Source of the DNA: Gremmenia infestans
Lineage: Eukaryota > Ascomycota > Leotiomycetes > Helotiales > Hamatocanthoscyphaceae
DNA length: 64,000 nucleotides
Assembly (NCBI GenBank): GCA_032629725.1
Contig: JAFEVB010000010.1
Span: 1,116,001 to 1,180,000, forward strand
Reading direction: 5' to 3'
Every line of letters starts with the position of its first letter. Position 1 is the first letter of the stretch. Shown here piece by piece: positions 11,301-21,186 of the stretch. The notes under the pieces were generated by a model. That model ran no database searches and had not been told where the DNA came from. It saw nothing but the letters and a program-made list of their open reading frames with translations. Both the position numbers and the translations under genes were made by a program.

Positions 11301-14300
11301 GCATCGATTGACGCGCCCCGAGTGGTCCCTACACAAACAAGCCAACAGTTATACCGTTCCTCAAGCCACAAGTTACACGCCAATACAATAAGCTGAGCCA
11401 AAAGCTCTAGAATTCTCAAATCTCGACACCGCCCTTCCTTTCTTGGCAGTCGGCATAATTCATGATCCCGCTTTGAGTGAAAATCAATTTCATACTACGT
11501 GGCCATTGCATGTCTGTCTATCATTTTGTGTTGTTCAATGTCCTTTCTTGCATGTTTTCTTCTGCATCGATCTCGGCTTATTTCAGAGGGTTACTCTGAG
11601 CGCCTCCATAAATCCCTCTTCAAGCACGCAGGCTTATGGTCTAAAGCATTCCCCACCATGCAAGGATGCAGTTGATATCTCTAGGCCGCACGCCACTTCG
11701 AATGACTTCGAATGCTTCTAATGACTAGAGGCCCCATTAGGATTCAGGCTGAATGCAAGTGCCCTTACCATTTTCTCTGTCTCTCAGTCCTACTTGTAAA
11801 GATCTTTACTTCATTGGTCATACATGTACAGTACAGTTGCTTACGGAAACTATGACCTCTTTCCCACACACGCATTGGGTAACTTTAAGCGTGGGGAAAA
11901 CGCCAATTCAGCGGACCGGGCCACCTCCCATGCGATCTCATCACACAGTCCTTTTCTCCCAAAAACTTCCATTCGGTCTGTCATATCTAGATCAGGGAGG
12001 TCTCAAGTTAGAAGCACTGACTGAACCACTTCTCATTCCTAGGCAAGTATTTCTTTCGTCTACCGATAGGGCTGAAACTGTAACGAGCAAGCACGACTCT
12101 CCTTACTTACAGAGAGTTTACAGGAGCTTACTATAACTTGATGATCTGTTTCCTGCTGTTGGTGCGCTCATATTTGCCACTTTGCGAATACCACAGACGG
12201 CACGTGCTTCTTCCTTTCAATGATATGCGGGGCATATACCTTCTGCAGGTGATTATCGCGAAGGAGATCCATCTCCAAGAAGTGCAGGAACTCATGTTCA
12301 TCCCCCTTGTAGTAATCTCAAAATTTAAATAACAAATTTTTGCAAATACCCTTACCCCTTTCAAAACTGCCAAGCTTCAATCTACAATATGACAACGTAA
12401 ATCACACCCCTTTTCTCCTACATTAGAGTTGCGGCGGATAGTAACGGTATGATTATTCGCATATATGTACGCCATTTTTAAACAAGTGTTGACGTATGGT
12501 ATGGGGATGACAAAGGTGGTGAATCCTTGCAAGGGTGCTGACTATCAACATCGTTGCCCGTATGGGTATAGATCAACTCAGGGCAAGACATCGCCTCGGA
12601 ACTCGGTTTTCAAGCTTGACAGCTGATTTCTAGTTACCTGCTTCGGACCATGTGATACCACACCAGGTGCAAATTACTCTTTTCTTATGGTCTGCAATGT
12701 CTCTTACCAAGAAAACATGGCCAAGTTAGAAAATTTAACAGTTGGTACACTTGAGAACTGAAAACTTTCTCACATGAGAAAGAGAGGCTTTTGTTGCACC
12801 GACGTTTGACTGTGACCTCTTTAAGACCAAGTAAAGAATGGGCTCCTCAGTTTTATTTCAACTCAACCCCTTTGATTTATTTCATTTTCTTGAATATTAC
12901 GCCTATACAGACGCACTGTCGTGTATGTGATGAGCCAATTGTATGACTCTTGTTGTATTAAAGACAGAACAGGGCGCAGGCGGAAGGATCGAAATTGATG
13001 TCGAGGTTGAGGTTGGGAATTTCATTCGGCTGCGGCTGACTGCCAGCATCGCCGTCCCACAAAATCGCCAGCTTGACGTTTGAGTGTTTTATATTCCTCG
13101 TGCCAGTCAGAGTCGGACTCTATTCAATTCCTGCAGAGCCAATGTGGCCATTGAAATAAATTCATTAATAACCCTAACTATTGTGCATCCATTCTTCCAA
13201 CAATCGTCTCTATACTTTCTCTTCTAACTATCGATAAGTCTAGGCTTATTTTGCTACTTTCAGTCATGGTTATCTGAAGACCCTCGTGTTGCCGTTCTAT
13301 TGATACAATTCCATACAGCCGCTCACTACCTACTTTACCACGACTAATAACAGTCCCTTATACCAACACTTGCAAAAATGCTAAAAGCATAATACGGGGA
13401 AGGCAATTGCGGCGACACCGGGCCCTAAATAGCTTAATCTAATAATTCAGAGAAGGGCCAAATTCGCAGCAACTCCTCCCTGCTCTTCCCAGCAGCCAAA
13501 ACCTCCAAGTAGTACTCCAAAAGAGTCTTGTTCTGCATGCAAGGGCTCGCTCTGATGTGTCCCCTCCTCCTCCCCTTTATATGCAGCGTAAGATGTATAC
13601 AGGGTTAATATCTCACGTGCTGCTCACAAAGATCGAGGTACAACCCTAGTCTTTTTACAAACATCCTGACGCTTTTTTTTAAAAAAAATAATACATATAG
13701 GTACATACCAATAATCAACATCATCACCAACTGTGGTTCCACCAAACAACTTTATGATCATGCCATGACATGATGCCCATCTCAGCAGTTCGTCCCACTT
13801 ATCTTATCTTGGTATAAGGGACTGATTCTTTGATCCCTGGAGCCAGACCGAGGAATACCCGTTCGCAAGGATTCAGCCTCCACCATGAACAAAATCCAAT
13901 GGCAGTGATAGGTAGGCTAGAGTTAGTGAGGTGAGGCTCCAAACTATCAGACGAGGCTTGATAGGCGAGGACGGGTACGCGGGTCACTCGGTCAAAATTG
14001 CATCAGTGCCGGACAGTCCCCTAAGATAGCGTTTTCAGGGAAATTCCCGCCAAGAATAGAACATTATTGAGTATATCTCGTATAAAACCCCTTCCTTTGG
14101 ATAAGGAAAGAATAGATACGTTCAACTTAACTCAAGAAAAGAATTCTATACCAAGTAATAATATGAAAACTCAAAGGAGAAACTTTTTCTAACCATCGAC
14201 CTCTTCCTCTTCACGACTCGTAAGCTTCCGGACTCGGCAAAGTCCCACATTGCCGTCCCCTAGACTGACGTCGAAGCCTTCTAGCCTCAAATTTGCCTTC

Positions 14301-14574
14301 AGAATATATGGAGTTTTGCTTATGCTTAACGATATTTCCCCGAGAATGATTGAAATCCATTTCGTGCGGTCCTATTTCGGCTGCACAGTTTGCACAATGA
14401 CGAAGGAGTGGTTTCGACCTTGGACAGTGACCACATAATCATACAATGGAGCACTGTCGGATAGGTACGGAGAGGTAGGGAAGTCGGTAAAAGGAGTTGA
14501 CCTTCCCTTCCTCCTGCTGGGACTCCATATCGAGATTCGGATTCACTCTTTGTCTTCTCCAAAACCATTTCAAT
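8306..14574. other. Gene-poor region (about 6.3 kb)
   Basis: I find no gene I can support. Open frames (the longest being 8888-9280 plus strand, 130 codons, and 9789-10148 minus strand) resemble no family, lack convincing splice partners and have no matched neighbours. The region has an ATT repeat (10249-10266), T8/A8 runs near 13673-13688 and a TCACGTG at 13613-13619. The right end should hold the promoter of the MFS gene, and the left end the promoter of the C6 factor. I see no transposase or reverse-transcriptase motif. Confidence 0.55.
10249..10266. repeat. ATT trinucleotide microsatellite
   Basis: Five to six tandem ATT units in non-coding DNA. Confidence 0.8.
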
Positions 14575-16387
14575 ATGGCAACAACCGATCTCTCTCAGAC
14601 GCCGGGTTCAGATGCTCAATATAAACACGAAGAGGCTGGCGGTCTTGCGGCGGACCATGGAGAGTCTTCACATCTACCTGTCACCAAGCAAGAAGAGAAT
14701 TCGGAAAAGGGCAACAAGGGAAGAATAGCAGGCGGATCTTTTCTGCAAGGCCTTCATGAAAGTGATTCTGATAGTCATGAAGGAGAGACCCTAAAGGAAG
14801 TGGACTTCGACTTGCCGCTCACCTTGACGGAGCTCGTACACCAAGACGGCCAAGAATACATCCTGCTCAAGTTCGCCGATGGGGACAAGGAGAATCCATT
14901 CAATTGGAGCAGCGCGAGGAAATCCTTCATCACCCTTCTTCTGTGTCTCATGACCCTGTTCATCGGCCTGGCCACGACGTCGTACAGCAGTGGCATCGAT
15001 TCCATGTGCGATGACTTTGGGGTTTCTAGCGAGCTGGGACAACTCGGATTGTTCTGTTTCAATATGGCATGTGCCCTGGCACCTCTCTTCTTGGCTCCCT
15101 TCTGCGAACTCGTTGGCAGGAGGGTTGTATACGTTGGGGCATACGCTTTGTTCGCCATTGTGTTCATCGGTACGTCTGCCTGGCCTTAGTGTTTCGTATC
15201 TATTTGGGAAAGATATTGAGCTCTTGAGTATCCCCATATACTAACCTCCTACAGGACTGGCCCTCGGAAAAAACATCGCCACCATCCTCGTCATGCGAAC
15301 TTTTCAAGGTCTCTTTGGCTGTGTTGGGACCATTCTAGTCGGGGGGACATTCAGCGACATTTATCGCCCAGATCACCGTGCCATCCCTATGGCCTGCTTC
15401 TCCTATGTCGCTATCTTGGGAACAGTCGGAGCGCCTATCTATGCAGGGTTCATCGACGAGACCATCGGCTGGAGATGGATCGAGGGCATCCAGGGACTGG
15501 CAAACCTCCCTCTCCTTGCAGTCATCGCGCTCTTCCTCAAGGAAACACGCGGTGGCGTGACGCTGCACAAACGAGCGACACAACTCCGAAGTAAAACAGG
15601 TGACGACAGATACCGTGCACCCATGGATCTGGAAGCCAAAGACATCAAACAGATGCTGCACAACTCATCAGTCAAAGCCGTCCACATGCTCGCCACCGAG
15701 CCAGTTGTATTTGCATTCGGGCTGTGGATTGCATTTGCCTGGTTCGTCACCTTTCTCTTCCTATCCGTAATCCCCATTACATTCGAGGAGAAACACGGCT
15801 TCAGCGAGGGCATTGCAGGCCTACCCTACATCTCTCTCTGCATCGGCGTAACCATTGGCTTTGCGGCCAACTTCCTGCAGATCCGAAAGTACCAATCGAT
15901 CATGAAATCAAACGACCGGAAGATCTTGCCAGAATCGCGACTCTACGGCGCCATGTACGGTGCCGGGTTCCTCCCAGTCGGACTCTTCATCTACAGCTTC
16001 ACGCAATACGGCTACCTGCCCTGGATCGCACCCACGATCGCTCTAGCGCCCATCTCCTTTGGCATATTCTTCATCTTCGAATCGACGTACAGCTTTACAT
16101 CAGACTGCTACGGCGAGAATTCCTCGTCGGCTATCGCCGGCCAGGGTCTGATGAGAAACACGCTCGGAGCAGTAGCGCCTCTGTTTGCAAACCAATTCTT
16201 CCACAATCTAGGAAGCCAGTATGCCGGTCTTCTGCTTTCCCTGGTTGCTACGCTCTTGACGTTCATTCCGTTTGTGATGTTCAAGTACGGACATGCTCTG
16301 AGGAATAGGTCGGAACTTGCGAAGAGTCAGTTGGGTGGTGATGAGCAGAAGGAAAAGACTGGCCTTTATACTGCTCCGTTCGCATGA
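14575..16387 (+). CDS. MFS transporter, DHA1 drug/polyamine type
   Basis: Two exons (14575-15169, 15255-16387), 575 aa. It is a 12-TM major facilitator of the fungal polyamine/multidrug H+-antiporter branch. What is seen: a hydrophilic N-terminus of about 115 residues ending in the family signature ENPFNWSSARKSF; TM1 immediately after; the loop motif ELVGRRVVYVGAY; then RTFQGLFGCVGTILVGGTFSDIYRP, which spans the antiporter-type motif C region of TM5 and the following loop; and GWRWIEGIQG. The intron is 85 bp with GTACGT and CTACAG ends. The likely location is the plasma membrane; the substrate cannot be told. It has a long upstream gap and lies convergent with the PPR gene, with no biosynthetic genes beside it, so a cluster role is not supported. 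Confidence 0.92.
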
Positions 16388-16716
16388 AGACTGAATTGAA
16401 CTGCACAGACGAGGTACCTAGGTAAGTAAGTCTTGGGAAAGAGGAGCCTGGCATTCCAATATTTGCTTGAATGAGGAGAATGCTTAGCATCATCGCTGCA
16501 CAATTGCTTTTTTCCCTTCTGTAATATATGTTAACGAACCTGTATATAAGCACTAGTCTCTTAGTGCACATTATGATTGATGGATGAGGGGTACGAAATT
16601 GGTGTTTGTTATAATGAGGAGTCTAGGTATGCATTAAAGGAGTTAGATGAGAGTTTGAGACAATATACATTTTTGGTAGATACTTAAATTTTTGTCTGTC
16701 CTCCTGTGAGAACAGC
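16388..16716. other. Convergent 3' region between MFS and PPR genes
   Basis: 329 bp of AT-rich 3' flank for two converging genes; nothing else is seen. Confidence 0.6.
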
Positions 16717-18837
16717 CTACCACGTGTACTGCTGTGTTTGTGAACGCTTCTCCTGGGTGTCTGGAAAAAGATCCCCCCAGATCTGTTTAGCAGTTCCCTC
16801 CACCAGATCCGGCTTCATCTTTCTCTTCTTCATCTGCCTCAGAATCTCCCAGGCCCGCTTGTCCCCAGCTAAAGCACATTTCCTCACCAAAGCAGAAGCA
16901 GTACCACGTCTCAGCCACCATCCCTTCTGTCCGTCCTCGAACTTGCCTTTGCCACTCTCCACCATCTCCTCGAGATACTTGAACGCATCCTCGTAATCGT
17001 CTTGGTGCAGACAGACGACGACTAAGCGATCATAGGTCAGGTGATCCGGCTTGATGCCAAGTGCTATCATCTCAGCAGCAAGGAACATAGCCGAGTCCTT
17101 TGCTCTCTTTCTTGCAGCGCCTTGTAGGAGAATATTGAAAGTTTCTAGATTCGGCCCAGCTTCACAAAGCGTATGGAGTACTTTGTACAGTTTAATAGCG
17201 TCATCGAGTTTTCCTATAGCAATACATGCTTCGATCACTACATTGATACCTGCAATGTGGACGGTGTGGCCCTCTTTGAATTGTTCTTCTAACACAGTCC
17301 ATGCTTTGGGGGGTAGACTTTTGTGGGTGGATAGATAGATAAACAGGGGACGGGTAGTAGACGAGTCTGGTTCGAAGCCGGCTTTCTGAATGATGCCTAG
17401 GATCCGGAAAGCAGTGTCGAGGTCCTCGGATCCGGTATAAGCCGCCAGGAGTGATTCATAATGAAATGGGGCGAGAGAGGTCCGCCGCGATGATATGATT
17501 CTGATTGCAGAGGTTGCGAGAGCTGGATCAGCGTTTCGGGCTGCAAGATTGAGGGCGTTGACGCATATCCCGTCATGGGGATTCAGAAAGCCATTGCCGA
17601 CACGAAATTTCCAGATGTAACTCGTGCCTTGGTACTGTTCGAAGTGGATTAATCCCGTGAAGCTCTACGGGCGAGGAAGAAGCTTACATGAAAGTCGCTA
17701 GTAAATTTGTCTAGAAGGTAATACCAGAGACGAGGTGAGATCTCCTTTCTATCTTTCTCAAATCTGTAACACAGCAACTTGAAAGCCTCATCGAGCTCTC
17801 CTACCTCGCAAAGGTTGTATGTGAATATGTCATAGAGCCATGGTTGGATATATATCTGATCAGATCGCATCTGTTCTAATTTGTCCATCGCCATTTCATA
17901 TTGTCGGTCACGGAGAAGCCCAGTTACGAGGTCATGCCATCCTTCGGGGGAAAGCCCAAACCAACGTTGTTTCATCTCTTGCATAATCTCGTTCCGCAGA
18001 AGGTAATCAGGATGGATAGCTAATACCTATTAAACATTTAGTCAGTACTAGGAGTGAGGTATTTGTAGATCACCTTAAACTTACTCGTAGAACAGCATGG
18101 TAAAGTCCGGAATCCCCACCAATCCCCTCTTCCTTCATCTCTTGCAACAACAACTTCACAGCATCCACACTCCCATGCTCCGCATCAGCATTCGCCCTTA
18201 TAAGCGCATCGTAGTGAAATAGAGATAGTCTCTCCCCCTTGTCCGTTATCAAGAACTGAACTATATCCAAGATTCTCGTGTAAGCCCCTTCCTCAGTTCT
18301 GATCCTCCGGAGGCGATCGTAAATATCTCTTGTAGGGGTATTATAAACACCCCCCTCGACCTTTCTCACTGGCGCAGGATTCCCAGCGAATTTTATGGGC
18401 GGCGGAAGAGGAACCACTGCATTGTTATTTCTGGGTATTTGTTGTGATTCTTCTGCCTCAGCATTGGCTATTCTGTTGGCTTTCTCGGCATCGAGGGCCT
18501 CTGACAAGGCGGGAGTATCCGGGAGGGCTCCTTGTGGAGTTCGACTTGGTATTTGCCATCGTGACCCCGAGGTAAAGAAAGGTTTCCCACCCCCAGACCC
18601 TTTTTTTACATCAATCGAGTGTCCCCCAAGAGGGGCAGCGTCTTCAGGGGGTCGTTGTCGAACGCGGATCGAGCTGTGGAAATTTCGACGGATGAGCCTC
18701 TTACTACCGGTGGCAGGTCGAATTGAGGGTTTTGTAGCAGGCAAGGTGGAGGTTGCATGGCAGGAAGCTGATATCGCATCGATAGAGGGACAAAGACAGC
18801 GCCATAGTCCGTCTATTGGTATTCGAGTAACCGGCAT
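16717..18837 (-). CDS. Mitochondrial pentatricopeptide-repeat protein
   Basis: Three exons (18837-18085, 18026-17688, 17634-16717), 669 aa. The N-terminus is basic and Ser/Arg-rich with RRNFHSS at residues 50-56, a classic mitochondrial presequence cleavage region. Helical repeats of about 35 residues follow, for example HYDALIRANADAEHG, FNILLQGAARKR and LTYDRLVVVCLHQDDYEDA, with the PPR pattern of paired helices. Such proteins bind organellar RNA and act in mitochondrial mRNA stability or translation. The individual target is unknown, and I cannot map it to a named yeast or Neurospora gene. Introns are short, phase 0 and remove in-frame stops. Confidence 0.85.
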
Positions 18838-19223
18838 TGAGGTGGTTGAAGTTTAGTATATTGGGAGACGCGAGAAATGGCAATTTATGGATTTTAACTC
18901 CGACATCACGTGTAGATGCGAAACTCCATTTCCACCTTAAAATATAGTAATTATCTGCTGGAGGTCAGATCAACCGTTATGCTGGGTTTATAGCCTTCTA
19001 ATTAGCTAAAAGGCTTAAACTTCGCTGCAGAGTTGTGCTCTTTTGGGGTAACACATCGCATAGCGCTTCCCTCTACCTAACTACCACTCTAGTCGAGCCA
19101 ACAGCTCGAAAACTGGTTTTCCATACTCCCATAAAGGGAGTTTCGTGATTTCCCACCGTGATGTATCATGCTCTCAAAAGGCATGCCGACCGCGCCGATC
19201 TGCTCCATTCACTCATGCTGTCT
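18838..19223. promoter_or_regulatory. PPR promoter and LSM4 3' flank
   Basis: 386 bp with no gene. A TCACGTG E-box at 18906-18912 is 69 bp upstream of the PPR start codon. Confidence 0.5.
18906..18912. promoter_or_regulatory. TCACGTG E-box upstream of PPR gene
   Basis: An E-box core 69 bp upstream of the PPR ATG. The position suits a proximal promoter element; function is inferred. Confidence 0.45.
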
Positions 19224-19842
19224 TCATGAACCCCTCCCTCTTCCACGACCCCGCCCTCCTCCTCTCCCACCCCGACCCCTATCGCCACCCCTTCCACCAT
19301 GATCACCTCTTTGTCCACCTCCACGGCCACCTCTGTATCCGCTGTTCTGTTGACTCTGTTGCTGGTCCTTCACTATATCAATGATCTCATCCGGAACCCT
19401 CAAATATTTGATCTACGCCCCTCATTAGCCTCTGGCCGCAAACACCTCCACCGAGCTTATAGACATACGTTGTTTCCCTTGACGTAGACCTCCGGTAATC
19501 TGAAGAACTTGTCGCCATCCTAAATACCGAAATTAGCTCCAGGCGCATTCCATCAACCAAAACATGAAGCTTGCGGCTATTGGTGAAGGCGGGGGTTTTC
19601 GTACTGGGCTTGTCTGCACAACCTCCTTCAGAGTCAGATTCATCCACGTATCGCACGTAACTAAGTGGCCGTTGAGCGTCTCGCCGTTCTTGAGCTCCAC
19701 CAGCATGGGATGGCCTTGCGCGGCTGTGAGGAGTCCGAGAGGAAGCTAGAAATGGGTTATTGAAGGCTTTCTTACGCAGGAAGATGCGCTGATTTTGGGG
19801 GATTAAAAGAATTATCTGCGAAGCCATGGGGGTACTAACCAT
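19224..19842 (-). CDS. LSM4: U6 snRNA-associated Sm-like protein LSm4
   Basis: Four exons (19842-19840, 19745-19605, 19519-19469, 19412-19224), 127 aa. LSm4 is a ring subunit of LSm2-8 (U6 snRNP, nucleus) and LSm1-7 (mRNA decapping, cytoplasm). The Sm1 motif (LLTAAQGHPMLVELKNGETL, then GHLVTCDTWMNLTL) and the Sm2 motif (VYVKGNNIKYLRVPDE) are near-textbook. The C-terminus is an RGG-rich tail (residues 85-126). The start codon is the whole first coding exon: ATG is followed at once by a 94-bp intron (GTTAGT...TTCTAG), and exon 2 opens with LPLGLL, exactly as in homologues that begin MLPLGLL. No in-frame ATG lies before Sm1 otherwise. Confidence 0.93.
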
Positions 19843-19966
19843 TGTGGAGGCTTCGATGTGCTGGTTGTTCGTGAAGGTTGTTATAACTTAAGTCGATTTG
19901 ATAGTTGCGGATTTGGTGCATCTGTCGGTCACCGTAGAATAAGGTGGCTGGATCGCATACAAAAAT

Positions 19967-19974
19967 TCACGTGA
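19967..19974. promoter_or_regulatory. TCACGTGA palindrome upstream of LSM4
   Basis: A full 8-bp palindromic E-box 125 bp upstream of the LSM4 ATG. A role as a bHLH site is inferred. Confidence 0.45.
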
Positions 19975-20162
19975 TCATCATCCAATTTCTCAAGGTTCAG
20001 GACCTCAAAAGAATCCTTGAGTAATAGCGACATTATCAAATGGAGTAATGAGCGTTATATTTTCTTTGACGGATTTAGAAGTCCAATAAAAATCCACCAT
20101 CATTTGGATGGCATAGTCATGATCTATCATTGAACCCTATTCTCGCTTAAGTACACCCTGTT

Positions 20163-20307
20163 TACGGAGGTAGTTGATTGTTTGTTTGTTTGTTTTATTC
20201 ATTCATAGTCCGATCCAGGCCAAAGGCCCATGCGGCCTCTATTCAATGCTAGCAGTGCCATCTGCAGCGTTGTTTGATGTTCTGTTGCCTCCTACGGAGG
20301 TAGTTGA
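20163..20307. repeat. 15-bp direct repeat flanking about 115 bp
   Basis: The word TACGGAGGTAGTTGA occurs at 20163-20177 and again at 20293-20307. The DNA between contains a TTTG microsatellite and a GGCC-rich imperfect palindrome. I see no transposon ends. Confidence 0.6.
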
Positions 20308-21186
20308 GGTTGAGGTTTAGTACCTAGACTCGCTAGGTGAAAACCAAGCCATAGGCCACTTCTCTCATAGACATGATCAGATATGCGTCTCAGGCCGCGA
20401 AGAGTTTAGAAATTATACATGTCGAGTTGATAAAGGGAAGTAAAGAAGATCATCTGGACTTTAGCGTGCCCGAAGAGCAGCCGCCCAGTGCGTCGCGTCT
20501 CTGCCACGCTGACTCTTCGCTCCACCATTGTTGCAACTCGAGATTATTATAGAATTATAGCCCATTTTCGATGAATCCAGCGGCTTCCAAATAACCCCCT
20601 TTTATCACTTTTGTTTACATACTTTCTCTATTTTCATTTCTGTCAATTGTCGTTGGTGTCACTTACCTGAAGATATTTGTTTCTTGCGTGCGACACAGGC
20701 CCTCTTACTCTTTCTATTCTGAACATCCTAAACCACGCACTTCACGACGTGACGACTTGGAACATAATCTGATGCCATTGGCGAAGCATCCCTTCTATTG
20801 TCACAGACTACGGCGCATGGGTCGAACCGAGCCTTGCATCTTTGCAGAGCTGGGCTCAGTGGGCTGGCTGTTGCTGCGTCCCGCAGAGCGTCGTCAGCGT
20901 CCGTTCAATTGCGGTTTAGCCAGTCGCTTTCCGGCTGCCCCACCATCGTAGGGTTACGAGTCCCATGCAATCAATCATTGCGAAGCCCTCACACAAGAGC
21001 CATTCATTTTCTCTTATCTATCATCATAGGCATCCTTTTGCTTTTCACTCTCCATTCTTTCTGTTCATATTCTGCGTGTGTTCAGGCTTCAATAACGTCG
21101 GATTTCATCTGACTGGACTTCTCTATTAGCACTTGGTATATCTCGGTTACTGTTTTGACTCGCCTACATAGGCGCATCTCACAATC

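Larger units (their letters stand above)
19843..21186. promoter_or_regulatory. Divergent intergenic region, LSM4 / proline-rich protein
   Basis: 1.3 kb between divergent genes. It holds a TCACGTGA at 19967-19974, a TTTG microsatellite (20179-20195) and a 15-bp direct repeat (20163-20177 and 20293-20307). The open frames at 20688-21112 are short and look like leader sequence of the downstream gene. I call no gene. Confidence 0.5.

Noticed and set aside
17366..17380. GGTTCGAAGCC resembling a tRNA B box
   Set aside because: It lies in the PPR coding sequence, with no A box or cloverleaf stems around it.
20821..20835. GGTTCGACCC on the minus strand resembling a tRNA B box
   Set aside because: The flanking bases do not pair as a T arm, and no anticodon arm can be drawn.
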